A stretch of 64,000 nt of DNA from Comamonas sp. SCN 65-56 (GCF_001724135.1 NZ_MEDS01000025.1:496001-560000), one strand, 5' to 3'. Counted from the stretch's first letter, positions 17,204 to 26,718 are shown. The notes: generated from the sequence alone by a model not told the origin. Numbers and translations are program-made.

Positions 17204-17629
17204 ATGCAGACCATGCCGACGCACGACGAGGAAACCCGATTCAACGACTGCGCGCAGCTGCTGGTCAACGCCTGGCGCCAGACCATGGTGCATGGCATCG
17301 ACTGCCCCTTGATCGCGCAGCAGTTTCGCTGCAGCTGCGGTGCCGAGGGGCGCGACGTTTTCACCGCGTTCTGCACCTTTCTGTGCGCGCTGGCCGTGGC
17401 GCAGCGCCGACGTCTGACGGTCAACCCGCCGGGCCGGCACGCACTCACCACCGACGAGGTGCGCATGCTGACGCTGGTGGCTGCGGCGCAGAACGACTGT
17501 CCGGCGACGCTGGAGGCCCACCTGAGCTGGCTGGCGTGGCGGCCGCTGCGCCAGACGCTGGAAGCCAGCGTGCGCGAGCTTGCCGCGCTGCTGGGCGCCA
17601 GCGGGCAGCGCCTGCCCGTGCCTGCGTGA
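17204..17629 (+). CDS. Unknown protein under a Fur box
   Basis: A 141-residue, mostly helical protein with no signal peptide. It has several cysteines (C18, C34, C43, C45, C57, C62), some in a CSCG cluster near residues 43-46. I do not recognise the family. It is preceded by a strong Fur box, so it is probably expressed under iron starvation. Directly after its stop codon, in the same frame, lies the remnant of an ABC-transporter ATPase of the iron/haem type, suggesting the gene once belonged to an iron-uptake operon. Candidate roles are haem or iron handling; this is inference from position only. Confidence 0.65.
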   Translation: MQTMPTHDEETRFNDCAQLLVNAWRQTMVHGIDCPLIAQQFRCSCGAEGRDVFTAFCTFLCALAVAQRRRLTVNPPGRHALTTDEVRMLTLVAAAQNDCPATLEAHLSWLAWRPLRQTLEASVRELAALLGASGQRLPVPA

Positions 17630-17632
17630 AAA

Positions 17633-17825
17633 CAGCTGCGCCCCATCGCCGACCGCATCCTGCTGCTGGGCCAAGCGCAGGCGCGGGCTCTGGGTACACC
17701 GCGCGAGGTGCTGACCGAGCCCAACCTGCAAGCGGTGTACGGGCTCCCGGCGCAGGTTCTGGACCACCCCGGGCAGCCGGATCAGCCCTGGGTGCTTTTC
17801 CGCGCGCCCGTCAACCTGCCTTGCG
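17633..17825 (+). pseudogene. C-terminal remnant of an iron/haem-type ABC transporter ATPase
   Basis: The frame reads RPIADRILLLGQAQ...LGTPREVLTEPNLQAVYG, which matches the end of FecE/HmuV-type ATPases (ADRVLLL...G.I.A.GTP.EVLT...L..VYG). There is no start codon, Walker A, signature motif or Walker B. About 60 residues remain. The fragment's tail runs into the 3' end of the convergent lipoprotein gene (stop at 17811). The source operon was probably deleted, leaving the Fur-controlled first gene and this tail. Confidence 0.7.
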
Positions 17826-18449
17826 GATCACGCCGCACGCAATCGGCAGCGTGACCTGTGCCGGAATCGGTCCGAGCGACTGCACGCTCGCGGGCAACTT
17901 GGTCGCTGCCGGTACGCCGTGGATGAACACCACGCGCTTGTCCAGATCCAGTTTCTGCCCCGGGAACTGCTTGGCGAACGCCGCCTGCAACTCGGCGACC
18001 GGCACTGTCACGTGGTAATGGTAGGCGCCGCTGGCATCGGCGACGGGGTAGGTGCCGTGCGGGATGTTCATGCTCGCCGGGTGCGTGATGAAGGGCACCA
18101 TGGTCGTCCCCGAACTGGGACCGGTCTCGATCAGATCGACGATGCCGTCGTGGTTGGCGTCGCTGGTCGCCGTCGGGCAGGTGGCCGGCTGGCCATCCTT
18201 GAAGCCGTGAAAGTGCTGCCAGTGCTCCATGCCGGCTGGTGCGCCTTTCACCTGCAGGTCGATGACGAGCTCACCGGCGTGCTCGGCAAAGCTCGCCTGC
18301 CCGGTGGTGGAGCCGCCGGCCGCCGCCGCGTTCATCGGCTGCAACTGCGCCACGTAGCGGGTCGTGCCTGCCGGTGTACTGGCGCAGCCCGCCAGGAGCG
18401 CCAAGCTGCCAGCCGCTGCTGCAAGCGCCACGAATTTTTTCTGTTGCAT
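17811..18449 (-). CDS. Lipoprotein with histidine-rich domain
   Basis: A 212-residue exported lipoprotein: signal peptide with lipobox LLAGC (C22). The mature part has HWQHFHGF (near residues 76-83), CPTATSDANHDGIVDL, and two later histidine clusters (YHYHVTV, VVFIHGV). The His pattern is reminiscent of Cu/Zn superoxide dismutase or CHRD-type folds, but the full metal-ligand set is not convincing. It is likely anchored in the outer membrane or periplasm. Function is not assigned. Confidence 0.65.
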   Translation of the reverse strand: MQQKKFVALAAAAGSLALLAGCASTPAGTTRYVAQLQPMNAAAAGGSTTGQASFAEHAGELVIDLQVKGAPAGMEHWQHFHGFKDGQPATCPTATSDANHDGIVDLIETGPSSGTTMVPFITHPASMNIPHGTYPVADASGAYHYHVTVPVAELQAAFAKQFPGQKLDLDKRVVFIHGVPAATKLPASVQSLGPIPAQVTLPIACGVIRKAG

Positions 18450-18655
18450 TGCCTATCCCCTTTTTCAAGACCAAGTACGCAGCGACTATAGGCAGCCGGC
18501 CGATCGGATGGCGCGCTGGCCACGCATGCCCCTACTTGCAACGCTCTTGGTCCCATGGCCATTTGCAAAATGCGGGGACGCTGGTGCGCCATCCGTGTCG
18601 GCTTGCCGCGGGGTCACAATCGGAGCCTCGTCCAGTTCCCAGGCAGTACTTCCTG

Positions 18656-19903
18656 ATGCAGCACCGCAGTGATGTCCTCATCGTCGGCGCGGGCCCCGTC
18701 GGCCTGCTGTTGTCCGTCGCCCTGGCCCAGTCGGGTTTCAGCGCCACGGTGCTGGAGCTGCAGGACACGCAGGTACTGGCCGACCCGCCGTTCGACGGCC
18801 GCGAGATCGCCCTGACTCATCCCAGCCGCAGCGTGCTGCAGCAGCTGGGCGCCTGGCAGCACCTGGCGCCCCACGAGATCGGCATGCTGCGCGAGGCCCA
18901 GGTGCACGACGGCCCCCTGGGCAGCCACCGCGCCATGCAGCTGCATGCCGGCGGCACCGGCATGGACAACCTGGGCTGGATCGTTCCCAACCACGCGCTG
19001 CGGCGTGCCGCCTGGGCCGTGGCCAGCACCACGCCCGGCGTAACGATCATCGCCGGTGCGCGCGTGGAGAGCGTGGGCACCAGCGCCAGGCAGGCCAGCG
19101 TGCACTTCACGCACGAGGGCAGCCGCCAGAGCCAGCATGCGCCGCTGGTCGTCGCGGCCGACAGCCGCTTTTCCGGCGTGCGCAGGCAGCTTGGCATAGG
19201 CGCATCCATGCACGATTTCGGGCGCAGCGTCATCGTCTGCCGCATGCGCGTGGAGCGGGACCACGGCGAAATCACCCACGAATGCTTTGACCACCACAGC
19301 ACGCTCGCCATATTGCCGCTGCCGCCCGACCCACACGACGGCAGCCGCCGGATTTCCGCCGTGGTGACCGTGGAAGGCGCGCAGGCCCAGCGACTGCTGG
19401 CCTTGCCCGCCGAAGACTATGCGGCGCGCATCGCGGCGCAGTTCGGCCACCGCCTGGGCGCCATGCGGCTGGTGAGCGAGCGCGTGAGCTATCCACTGGT
19501 GGCCGTCTGGGCGCACCACTTCGTCGGGCCGCGCTGTGCGCTGGCGGGCGATGCCGCCGTCGGCACGCATCCGGTGACCGCGCACGGCTTCAACCTGGGC
19601 CTGGCCGGCATCCAGGCGCTGGCCGAGACCCTGAGCCTGGCCCGCCGCCGCGGCCACGACATCGGCGCGCTGCGCCAGCTCGCGCGCTACGAGCGGCTGC
19701 ACCGCCTGCACGCCTGGCCCATCTTCGCCGGCACCAATGCCATCGTGCAGCTCTACACCGACGAGCGCTCCCCGGCGCGCCTGTTGCGCCGCGCGGTGCT
19801 GGCGGCGTCGGAGAATTTCCCGCCCCTCAAGGCGGCCATCGTGGCCCAGCTCACCGGGCGGCGACCCGCGTGGCCGCGCCGCGCGCCGCCGTCCGCGCAT
19901 TGA
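18656..19903 (+). CDS. ubiM: FAD-dependent ubiquinone-biosynthesis hydroxylase, UbiM-like
   Basis: A 415-residue flavoprotein monooxygenase of the UbiH/UbiF/VisC family. The N-terminal dinucleotide motif is GAGPVGLLLSVAL (residues 10-22), followed by FDGREIALTHPS near 45-56 and the second FAD motif GPRCALAGDAAVGTHPVTAHGFNLG near 287-311. The last differs from typical UbiH (GDAAH.. .P.aGQG). This pattern fits UbiM, which hydroxylates several positions of the ubiquinone ring in some proteobacteria. It could be another family member; a phylogeny would decide. The next gene starts 12 bp downstream. Confidence 0.65.
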   Translation: MQHRSDVLIVGAGPVGLLLSVALAQSGFSATVLELQDTQVLADPPFDGREIALTHPSRSVLQQLGAWQHLAPHEIGMLREAQVHDGPLGSHRAMQLHAGGTGMDNLGWIVPNHALRRAAWAVASTTPGVTIIAGARVESVGTSARQASVHFTHEGSRQSQHAPLVVAADSRFSGVRRQLGIGASMHDFGRSVIVCRMRVERDHGEITHECFDHHSTLAILPLPPDPHDGSRRISAVVTVEGAQAQRLLALPAEDYAARIAAQFGHRLGAMRLVSERVSYPLVAVWAHHFVGPRCALAGDAAVGTHPVTAHGFNLGLAGIQALAETLSLARRRGHDIGALRQLARYERLHRLHAWPIFAGTNAIVQLYTDERSPARLLRRAVLAASENFPPLKAAIVAQLTGRRPAWPRRAPPSAH

Positions 19904-19915
19904 GGCACGCACGCC

Positions 19916-20464
19916 GTGGATGCCATCGTCCTGCAAGCCATGGCCAAATGGCCGAACGTGCCCGAGTGCCACGGCTGGCTGGGCCTGAGCGCGCAGGGTG
20001 ACTGGTATCTGCGTGACGCGCAGGCCCAGGCTTGCGGCGGCTTTGCCAGCGGCCAGCCAGGCGCACGCGGCAGCCGCATCGAACATGCCGGCCTCATCGC
20101 CTTCATCGGCCGCAACTACGCCTGCGATGCGGGTGGACGCTGGTTCTTTCAGAACGGCCCGCAGCGCGTCTTCGTCGAGTTGCAGGCGACGCCGTGGATT
20201 TGGCGCATCGAAGCGGACGGCGCGGTGCTCTCGCACACCGGGCTCGCGGCGAGTGTGCGCGAGGTCTTGCTGGACGAATCCGGCCTGCTGTACCTGGCGA
20301 CCGACCTCGGCCTGGGCCTGGTCCACAGCCGCGACATGCTGCTGGCGGCGAGCGCCGTCGAGCAGGGCCTGTGGTCGCCACAGCCGGTGCTGGCGGCCGA
20401 TTTATCCAAACGCTATGGTTTTATGGCCAGTCCCGAACAGGCGCGCCTGAACACTGCACGCTGA
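19916..20464 (+). CDS. Conserved protein of unknown function (DUF2944/DUF2946-like)
   Basis: A 182-residue protein starting with GTG (MDAIVLQAMAKWPNVPECHGWLGL). It contains IAFIGRNYACD and FFQNGPQRVFVEL (near residues 77-86), hallmarks of a small conserved proteobacterial family of unknown function. The DUF number is from memory. It lies 12 bp after the UbiM-like gene and is probably in the same transcript. No membrane segment or signal peptide is visible. Confidence 0.7.
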   Translation: MDAIVLQAMAKWPNVPECHGWLGLSAQGDWYLRDAQAQACGGFASGQPGARGSRIEHAGLIAFIGRNYACDAGGRWFFQNGPQRVFVELQATPWIWRIEADGAVLSHTGLAASVREVLLDESGLLYLATDLGLGLVHSRDMLLAASAVEQGLWSPQPVLAADLSKRYGFMASPEQARLNTAR

Positions 20465-20621
20465 TTCCGGGGTGGGGTCGTTCTCGCGGGTGCGTTCCGC
20501 CCAAGGCTGCCAGGCTGCGCCGCCGGTGTCGGGGGCCGTCTTTTTCATCGGTGGGCGGTGCGTGGCCCACCACGGGTCATCCAGCGGGCAATCCAGCAGC
20601 CCGCCCCTATCATTGACCGCC

Positions 20622-23600
20622 ATGCCCGACCTCAGCCCCGCCGCCGAAGCCCCTGACAACGACAGCGCCGCCCACGCCTTCATCACCCGCTGGTCCGGCG
20701 TGCATGCTAGCGAACTCGCCACCGCGCAAAGCTTCGTCATCGAGCTGTGCGAGCTGCTGGGCGTGGCCAAGCCCCACCCCACGCCGGCGCAGGACTACAT
20801 GTTCGAGCGCCCCGTCACCTTTGCCCATGGCGACGGCAGCACCAGCGCCGGGCGCATCGACTGCTACCGGCGCGGCTGCTTCGTGCTGGAGGCCAAGAAG
20901 CTCAAGGCCGCTGCCACTACCCGCGGTTTCGACGACGGCCTGCTGCGCGCCCGCAGCCAGGCCGAGGGCTACGCGCGCGCCCTGCCCGCGCTGGAGGGCC
21001 GCCCGCCCTTCCTGATCGTGGTGGACGTGGGCAACGTGATCGAGCTGTATGCCGAGTTCAGCCAGAGCGGCGCCACCTACACGCCGTATCCCGACCCGCG
21101 CAGCCACCGCATCGCGCTGGCCGACTTGGCCCGCCCCGAGCTGCGCCAGCGCCTGGTGCAAATCTGGCAAGACCCCGCCAGCCTCAACCCCGCGCGCATC
21201 AGCGCCCAGGTCACGCGCGAGGTGGCGGCGCTGCTGGCACGCCTGTCGCAGTCGCTCGAGTCCAGCGTGGGTTTCAAGCCAAATAAGGCTGCAGCGCCTA
21301 CCCATCAAGCGCAAACAGCTTCTGAAGTTGTAGCAAACTACCTCACCCGCTGCCTCTTTTCCATGTTTGCCGAAGACGTGGAGCTGCTGCCTAAGGGCGC
21401 CTTCACCCAGCTGCTGCAAACCCACCGCGCCGATCCCGAAACCCTGCAGCACATGCTGCGCATCCTGTGGGCCGACATGGACCACGGCGGCTTCAGTGCC
21501 GCGCTGGCAGGCAAGGTGCTGCACTTCAACGGCAAGCTGTTCAAGGGCGCGCAGGACGCCGGCTACAGCCTGCTGCTGACGCCCGAGCAGATCGAGCTCT
21601 TGATTGCGGCGGCGCGCTGCAACTGGCGCGAGGTCGAGCCCGCCATCTTCGGCACCCTGCTCGAGCGCGCGCTCGACCCCACCGAGCGCCACGCCCTGGG
21701 CGCGCACTACACCCCGCGCGCCTACGTCGAGCGCCTGGTGCTGCCCACCGTCATCGAGCCCCTGCGCGCCGACTGGGCCGACGCCCGCGCGGCCGCCCTG
21801 GTGCTGGCGCGCGAGGCCGCCACCCTGCAAGGCAAGGCGCAGGACGACAAGCTGGCCGACGCCCGCGCCCACATCCGCGCCTTTCACCACCGCCTGTGCA
21901 CGGTGCGCGTGCTCGACCCGGCCTGCGGCAGCGCCAACTTCTTGTACGTCACGCTCGAGCACCTGAAGCGCCTGGAAGGCGAAGTCATCAACCAGCTGCA
22001 GGACCTGGGCCACGCGCAAGACGCGCTCGGCTTCGAGGGCGAGACGGTGACCCTGCAGCAGCTGCGCGGCATCGAGCTGAACGAGCGCGCCGCGGCTCTC
22101 GCCGAGCTGGTGCTGTGGATCGGCTGGCTGCAGTGGCACGTGCGCACGCGCGGCCTGGCCAGCGTGGCCGAGCCCGTGGTGCACAACTACGGCAACATCG
22201 AATGCCGCGACGCCGTGCTGGCCTGGGACGCGCAAGAGCCCGCGCTGGATGACAACGGTCAACTGCTCTCGCGCTGGGACGGCCGCACCTTCAAGAGCCA
22301 CCCCACCACCGGCCAGCCGGTGCCCGACGAAGCCGCGCAGGTGCCGCAGTGGCGCTACCTCGGCGCGAGGAAGAGCTCGTGGCCGCCCGCCGACTTCATC
22401 GTCGGCAACCCGCCCTTCATCGGCAAGCAAAGAATGAGCGACGCCTTGGGGGAAGGCTACGTGCAAGCGCTGCGCGCCGCCTGGCCCGAGGTGCCCGAAA
22501 GCTGTGACTTCGTCATGCACTGGTGGCAGCACGCCGCCGCGCAGGTGGCGGCGGGCCACGCCCAGCGCATGGGCCTGATCACCACCAACAGCCTGACCAT
22601 GATCTTCAACCGCCGGGTCGTCCAGGCCGCGTTGGACGCTGGAATACATCTGGAGATGGCGATTGCCGATCACCCCTGGGTTGACGGCGCCGGCAACGCC
22701 GCCGTGCGCATCGCAATGACAGTGCTGGCCAAGGGGCCAGGCGAAGGCGATCTACTCACCGTAACTGACGAGGTGCCAGGCGAGCACGGTGAGCAAGTCG
22801 TGAGCTTCACAGAACAAGTTGGCTTGATCCACGCCGATCTGAGCATCGGTGCCAACGTGGCCGCGGCAAGCAAGCTGATTTCAAACCGCGGCATCTCGTT
22901 CATGGGAATGATTCCACTTGGCGCCGGGTTTTGGGTCACGACGGACGAAGCGGTCCAACTGGGCTATGGATCGGTACCAGGCTTTGACAAGCACGTCAGA
23001 AGGTACCTCAATGGCAAAGACTTGATGGACAGGCCCAGGGGAATCTTGGCACTGGATTTCTTTGGGTTGTCCTCCGAAGAACTCAGACAACAGTTCCCAG
23101 CCGCGTATCAGTGGTTGAAAGAGCGCGTTAAACCCCAGCGCGATCAAGACAAACGCGCCAGCCGCCGCAACAACTGGTGGCTCTGGGGCGAGTCGGTTCC
23201 CAAGTTCAGGATTGCGGCAGAAGGACTGCGGCGCTACATCGGAACGGCCGAGACGGCAAAGCACCGCGTCTTTTCGTTCATCGACGGTGACGTGCTTCCC
23301 GATCAGAAAGTCCGCTCGGTCGTACACGACAGTGCCTACGTCTTGGGCGTTCTCTCCAGTCAGTTACATGTCGCCTGGGCGCTGGCGACGGGTGGGACTC
23401 TGGAAGATCGCCCCGTCTACAACACTTCTCGCTGCTTCGAAACCTTCCCCTTCCCCGACACCGACACCGGCCTCACGCCCGCGCTGCGCGAACAGATCGC
23501 CCATCTGGCCGAGCAGATCGACGCGCACCGCAAGCGCGTGCTGGGCCACGACTCCTTCCCCCTTTGGGGGAAGGCAGGGATGGGGGCCAGCGGCGCCAGC

Positions 23601-24302
23601 GCCACCGCCGACGCCGAGGGTGCGCCAGCGGCCCCCACCCCAGCCCTCCCCCAGCGGGGGAGGGAGCCGGAGACGTTTCTCCCCCAGCGGGGGCGAGAGC
23701 AAACCGCCCTGACCCTGACCGGCCTGTACAACGTGCTGACCGCCCTGCGCGAAGGCCGCGCCCTGAGCCCCAAGGAGCAGGCCATCCACACCGCCGGCCT
23801 GGTCGGCGTGCTGCGCGAACTGCACGACGAGCTGGACGCCGCCGTGCTGGCGGCCTACGGCCTGGCGCCCACCGCCGACAGCGAGGCCGTGCTCACGCGC
23901 CTGGTGCAGCTGAACGCCCAGCGCGCGCAGGAAGAGGCCCAGGGCCAGGTGCGCTGGCTGCGCCCGGCCTTCCAGCATCCTGAAAAATCACTATCGAAAC
24001 AAGGGCTGTTTGCGCTGAATGATGGCGCGCAAGAAGTCGATTCAGGCACTGAAAAATCACTATCAAATCAAGAGCAATTCACCCCGCAAGCCTGGCCGCC
24101 CACCCTGCCCGAGCAGGTGCGCGCCGTGGCCGCCGTGCTGGCCGCCGCCAAGGCCCCGCTGCCCCTGCCCGCCATCGAGGCGCGTTTCAAGGGCCGCGGC
24201 CCCTGGAAGAAAAGCCTGCCCACCCTGCTGGCCACCCTGGAAGCCCTGGGCCGCGCGCAGACGGTGGCGCTGGGTGATGAGGCGGCGTGGCGGGGAACTT
24301 GA
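20622..24302 (+). CDS. MmeI-like type IIL restriction-modification enzyme
   Basis: A 1226-residue single-chain enzyme expected to methylate one DNA strand and cut outside its site. The N-terminal nuclease motif is D80-x9-E90-A-K92, the same spacing as D70-x9-E80-x-K82 of MmeI. A helical linker follows, then the adenine methyltransferase with SAM motif DPACGSANF (near 431) and catalytic NPPF (near 595), a target-recognition domain (about 680-960) and a C-terminal helical part. It is about 300 residues longer than MmeI (919). Part of the excess comes from repeat insertions: a loop near residue 225, a roughly 45-residue low-complexity stretch near 980-1026, and a duplicated EKSLS(K/N)Q segment near 1121-1150. 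It opens the defence island followed by BrnTA and MazEF. Confidence 0.85.
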   Translation: MPDLSPAAEAPDNDSAAHAFITRWSGVHASELATAQSFVIELCELLGVAKPHPTPAQDYMFERPVTFAHGDGSTSAGRIDCYRRGCFVLEAKKLKAAATTRGFDDGLLRARSQAEGYARALPALEGRPPFLIVVDVGNVIELYAEFSQSGATYTPYPDPRSHRIALADLARPELRQRLVQIWQDPASLNPARISAQVTREVAALLARLSQSLESSVGFKPNKAAAPTHQAQTASEVVANYLTRCLFSMFAEDVELLPKGAFTQLLQTHRADPETLQHMLRILWADMDHGGFSAALAGKVLHFNGKLFKGAQDAGYSLLLTPEQIELLIAAARCNWREVEPAIFGTLLERALDPTERHALGAHYTPRAYVERLVLPTVIEPLRADWADARAAALVLAREAATLQGKAQDDKLADARAHIRAFHHRLCTVRVLDPACGSANFLYVTLEHLKRLEGEVINQLQDLGHAQDALGFEGETVTLQQLRGIELNERAAALAELVLWIGWLQWHVRTRGLASVAEPVVHNYGNIECRDAVLAWDAQEPALDDNGQLLSRWDGRTFKSHPTTGQPVPDEAAQVPQWRYLGARKSSWPPADFIVGNPPFIGKQRMSDALGEGYVQALRAAWPEVPESCDFVMHWWQHAAAQVAAGHAQRMGLITTNSLTMIFNRRVVQAALDAGIHLEMAIADHPWVDGAGNAAVRIAMTVLAKGPGEGDLLTVTDEVPGEHGEQVVSFTEQVGLIHADLSIGANVAAASKLISNRGISFMGMIPLGAGFWVTTDEAVQLGYGSVPGFDKHVRRYLNGKDLMDRPRGILALDFFGLSSEELRQQFPAAYQWLKERVKPQRDQDKRASRRNNWWLWGESVPKFRIAAEGLRRYIGTAETAKHRVFSFIDGDVLPDQKVRSVVHDSAYVLGVLSSQLHVAWALATGGTLEDRPVYNTSRCFETFPFPDTDTGLTPALREQIAHLAEQIDAHRKRVLGHDSFPLWGKAGMGASGASATADAEGAPAAPTPALPQRGREPETFLPQRGREQTALTLTGLYNVLTALREGRALSPKEQAIHTAGLVGVLRELHDELDAAVLAAYGLAPTADSEAVLTRLVQLNAQRAQEEAQGQVRWLRPAFQHPEKSLSKQGLFALNDGAQEVDSGTEKSLSNQEQFTPQAWPPTLPEQVRAVAAVLAAAKAPLPLPAIEARFKGRGPWKKSLPTLLATLEALGRAQTVALGDEAAWRGT
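21275..21338. repeat. Dispersed palindromic repeat inside the MmeI-like gene
   Basis: AAATAAGGCTGCAGCGCC ... AAGCGCAAACAGCTTC is a diverged copy of the same repeat family as in aacS, priA and rsmA. It lies in frame in the linker between the nuclease and methyltransferase domains. Confidence 0.55.
23558..23660. repeat. 103-bp palindromic element inside the MmeI-like gene, plus a half copy
   Basis: Two 29-bp arms (23558-23586 and 23632-23660) are inverted repeats matching at 24 of 29 positions. Each itself contains a CCCCC...GGGGG mini-hairpin. A further half copy (CTCCCCCAGCGGGGGCGAG) lies at 23679-23697. The element is read through in frame as a Gly/Ala/Pro-rich insertion ([11 protein letters not shown]...LPQRGRE). 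It resembles REP-like units that usually sit between genes. Confidence 0.7.
23981..24079. repeat. Imperfect direct repeat in the C-terminal part of the MmeI-like gene
   Basis: TGAAAAATCACTATC occurs at 23981-23995 and again at 24050-24064, 69 bp apart, so each copy encodes the same residues (EKSLSKQ / EKSLSNQ). The AT-rich copies stand out against the GC-rich gene and look like duplicated pieces of a dispersed repeat. Confidence 0.6.
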
Positions 24303-24315
24303 TTCGGCACCACCC

Positions 24316-24334
24316 ATCCATACAATGTATGGAT
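24316..24334. promoter_or_regulatory. Palindromic operator overlapping the brnT start
   Basis: ATCCATAC-AAT-GTATGGAT has perfect 8-bp arms. Its right end includes the first two bases of the brnT ATG (24333). BrnA-type antitoxins repress their own operon through such palindromes; here the site would also hide the start codon region. Confidence 0.7.
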
Positions 24335-24614
24335 GATTCGATTTGAATGGGATCCCGTCAAGGCGGCGGCCAACCTCAAGAAGCACGGCGTCTCGTTCGA
24401 AGCAGCTGAGTCGATCTTCTACGACGAGTTTGCCGTGCAGTTTTTTGACGCAGAGAACTCGTCCAGCGAGGATCGCTTTTTGATGCTGGGCCTGAGCGCG
24501 CAAGCCAGGCTGCTGCTGGTTTGCCATTGCGAGCGCGAACAACGCGAGGTGCTGCGCATCATCTCCGCCCGCAAGGCCACTGCGCGTGAGAGCAAGCTTT
24601 ACCGAGGTGCATGA
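24333..24614 (+). CDS. brnT: BrnT-family ribonuclease toxin
   Basis: A 93-residue BrnT toxin: FEWDPVKAAANLKKHGVSFEAA at the N-terminus, the acidic SSSEDRFLMLGLS middle, and the C-terminal RIISARKATARE(S)KLY that marks the family. BrnT is a RelE-fold RNase that halts translation under stress. It starts 30 bp after the MmeI-like gene and ends 1 bp before brnA. The toxin-first order is typical of BrnTA. Confidence 0.92.
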   Translation: MIRFEWDPVKAAANLKKHGVSFEAAESIFYDEFAVQFFDAENSSSEDRFLMLGLSAQARLLLVCHCEREQREVLRIISARKATARESKLYRGA

Positions 24615-24615
24615 C

Positions 24616-24843
24616 ATGAAAGCCGAATACGACCTGTCCACGATGAAGTCGCGCAAGAACCCCTATGCGTCGAAGCTGAAAACACCTGTTTCGATGCGCT
24701 TGTCTGCGGACGTGGTTGAGTACTTCAAGGCCATGGCCGAGGATTCGGGCGTGCCCTATCAAAGCCTGATCAACCTGTATCTGCGCGACTGCGTGGCCCA
24801 GCACCGCAAGGTCAAGATCGATTGGCCGCGTGCCGTGGCTTGA
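24616..24843 (+). CDS. brnA: BrnA-family antitoxin
   Basis: A 75-residue antitoxin with a ribbon-helix-helix type DNA-binding region (PVSMRLSADVVEYFKAMAEDSGVPYQSLINLYLRDCV, about residues 25-61, quoted here only as the motif area 25-44 and 45-61). It binds BrnT through its N-terminal part and represses the operon. The chosen ATG at 24616 directly follows the brnT stop. Confidence 0.88.
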   Translation: MKAEYDLSTMKSRKNPYASKLKTPVSMRLSADVVEYFKAMAEDSGVPYQSLINLYLRDCVAQHRKVKIDWPRAVA

Positions 24844-24900
24844 GTGTCATGGGCCGCCCGCGCACGGGCCGCTGTCTTCACGCCATTTGCCCCAGCGTCG

Positions 24901-24923
24901 AAGTGATAACATTGTTGTCACTT
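24901..24923. promoter_or_regulatory. Inverted repeat upstream of mazEF
   Basis: AAGTGATAAC-ATT-GTTGTCACTT: 10-bp arms with one mismatch, 14 bp before the antitoxin ATG and overlapping an AT-rich stretch. It is the probable MazE autoregulatory site. GAAGGAG just downstream is the ribosome-binding site. Confidence 0.65.
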
Positions 24924-24937
24924 TGAAGGAGCGTTCC

Positions 24938-25192
24938 ATGGACATCGCGATCCGCAACATCGGCAACAGCAAGGGCGTGGTGCTGCCCAAGCCGCTGCTG
25001 GCGCAGGTTGGTTTGGACGACGCCGCGGTCGCGCAGGTCAGCGTGGAAGACGGCGCCATCGTGCTGCGCCGCCCGGCAGCCGCGCCGCGCGAAGGTTGGG
25101 CCGAGGCCGCGCGCAAGCTGGCCGAAAAGGGCGACGATGCGCTGCTGATGGGCGAGTTCGGCAACGCCGACGATGCGGAGCTGGCCTGGTGA
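24938..25192 (+). CDS. mazE: MazE-type antitoxin
   Basis: An 84-residue protein with an N-terminal SpoVT-AbrB domain (IRNIGNSKGVVLPKPLL, residues 5-21) and an acidic tail. Its TGA overlaps the GTG start of the downstream toxin by 2-3 bases, giving translational coupling. It belongs to the same antitoxin superfamily as the one at 8016 but is paired with a different toxin. Confidence 0.9.
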   Translation: MDIAIRNIGNSKGVVLPKPLLAQVGLDDAAVAQVSVEDGAIVLRRPAAAPREGWAEAARKLAEKGDDALLMGEFGNADDAELAW

Positions 25193-25503
25193 AGCGCGGC
25201 GAGATCTGGCGCGTGAACCTGGACCCGACGGTGGGCAGCGAGATCAAGAAGTCGCGCCCCTGCGTCGTCGTTTCGCCACCCGAGTTGAACGAGCATCTGC
25301 GTACGGTGATGGTGGCACCCATGACCTCCAAGGGTTTTGCCGCGCCCTTTCGCGTGCCGGTGACGCACGCGGGCCGGCGCGGGTTGATCGTGCTGGATCA
25401 GTTGCGCACGGTGGACAAGATTCGCCTGGTGAAGAAGCTCGGGGCGCTGCCGGCCGGCACGCTGGCCATGACGCTCAAGACACTGCAGGAAATTTTTGCC
25501 TGA
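25189..25503 (+). CDS. mazF: MazF/PemK-type mRNA interferase toxin
   Basis: A 104-residue toxin starting with GTG. The family motifs are all present: [27 protein letters not shown] at the N-terminus (catalytic region R, near residue 22 onward), VMVAPMTS near 42-49, and [13 protein letters not shown] near 68-80. MazF enzymes cut mRNA at short specific sequences. It forms an overlapping operon with mazE and closes the defence/addiction cluster before hemE. Confidence 0.93.
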   Translation: MKRGEIWRVNLDPTVGSEIKKSRPCVVVSPPELNEHLRTVMVAPMTSKGFAAPFRVPVTHAGRRGLIVLDQLRTVDKIRLVKKLGALPAGTLAMTLKTLQEIFA

Positions 25504-25582
25504 GCCATGCCCTGCCCCGGGGGGCGGTGCCGAGGCGGGCACTCGCCACAAGCGGCCATGCAGACGAGGCGACAATCCCCCC

Positions 25583-26683
25583 ATGACCGCCTCTTTTGCC
25601 CCCCTCGCCAACGACCGCTTCCTGCGCGCCTGCCGCCGCCAGGCGAGCGACACCACCCCCGTCTGGCTGATGCGCCAGGCCGGGCGCTACCTGCCCGAGT
25701 ACAAGGCCACGCGCGCCAGGGCGGGCAGCTTCATGGGGTTGGCAACCAACGTGGATTACGCCACCGAGGTGACGCTGCAACCGCTGGAGCGCTTTGACCT
25801 GGACGCGGCGATCCTCTTCAGCGACATCCTCACCGTGCCCGATGCGATGGGTCTGGGCCTGTCGTTTGCAGAGGGCGAGGGCCCGCGCTTTGCGCAGGTG
25901 GTGCGCGACGAGGCGGCGGTGGCGAGGCTCGCGGTGCCCGACATGGACAAGCTGCGCTATGTGTTTGACGCCGTCACCAGCATTCGTCGCGCCTTGAACG
26001 GCCGCGTGCCGCTGATCGGCTTCTCGGGCAGCCCCTGGACCCTGGCCTGCTACATGGTGGAGGGCAAGGGCAGCGACGACTACCGCCAGGTGAAGACGCT
26101 GATGTACGCCCGCCCGGACCTGATGCACCGGCTGCTGGCGGTGAACGCCGACGCGGTGGCGCAGTACCTGAACGCGCAGATCGACGCCGGCGCGCAGGCG
26201 GTGATGGTGTTTGACAGCTGGGGCGGCGTGCTGGCCGATGGCTGCTTTCAGGATTTCAGCCTGGCCTACACGCGCCGCGTGCTGGCGCAGCTCAAGCGCA
26301 CCGGGGTGGATGGGCAGGATGTGCCGCGCATCGTCTTCACCAAGGGCGGCGGGCTGTGGCTTTCGGACATGGGCGCGCTCGATTGCGAGGTGTTGGGGCT
26401 CGATTGGACGGTGAACCTGGGCCGTGCGCGCGCGCTGGTGGGCGATACCAAGGCGCTGCAGGGCAATATCGACCCCAACGTGCTGTTTGCCCCGCCGGCC
26501 GCGATCGAGGCGCAGGTGCGCGCGGTGCTGGAGAGTTTCGGCCGGCCGCACACCGATGCGGCGAGCACCGGGGCTACGCATGTCTTCAACCTCGGTCACG
26601 GCATCAGCCAGCACACGCCGCCCGAGCATGTGAGCGCGCTGGTGGAGGCGGTGCACGCGCATGGCAGGCGGATACGTGCGTAG
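25583..26683 (+). CDS. hemE: Uroporphyrinogen decarboxylase
   Basis: Decarboxylates uroporphyrinogen III to coproporphyrinogen III in haem biosynthesis. The 366-residue protein has the family N-terminal signature [15 protein letters not shown], the [16 protein letters not shown] motif near residue 148, and the C-terminal [18 protein letters not shown]. It is followed by a 340-bp leader and priA, an order I recall from other beta-proteobacteria. Confidence 0.97.
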   Translation: MTASFAPLANDRFLRACRRQASDTTPVWLMRQAGRYLPEYKATRARAGSFMGLATNVDYATEVTLQPLERFDLDAAILFSDILTVPDAMGLGLSFAEGEGPRFAQVVRDEAAVARLAVPDMDKLRYVFDAVTSIRRALNGRVPLIGFSGSPWTLACYMVEGKGSDDYRQVKTLMYARPDLMHRLLAVNADAVAQYLNAQIDAGAQAVMVFDSWGGVLADGCFQDFSLAYTRRVLAQLKRTGVDGQDVPRIVFTKGGGLWLSDMGALDCEVLGLDWTVNLGRARALVGDTKALQGNIDPNVLFAPPAAIEAQVRAVLESFGRPHTDAASTGATHVFNLGHGISQHTPPEHVSALVEAVHAHGRRIRA

Positions 26684-26718
26684 TCTGGCGGTGAATGCGC
26701 CGGTCCCGAAACAGGGTA

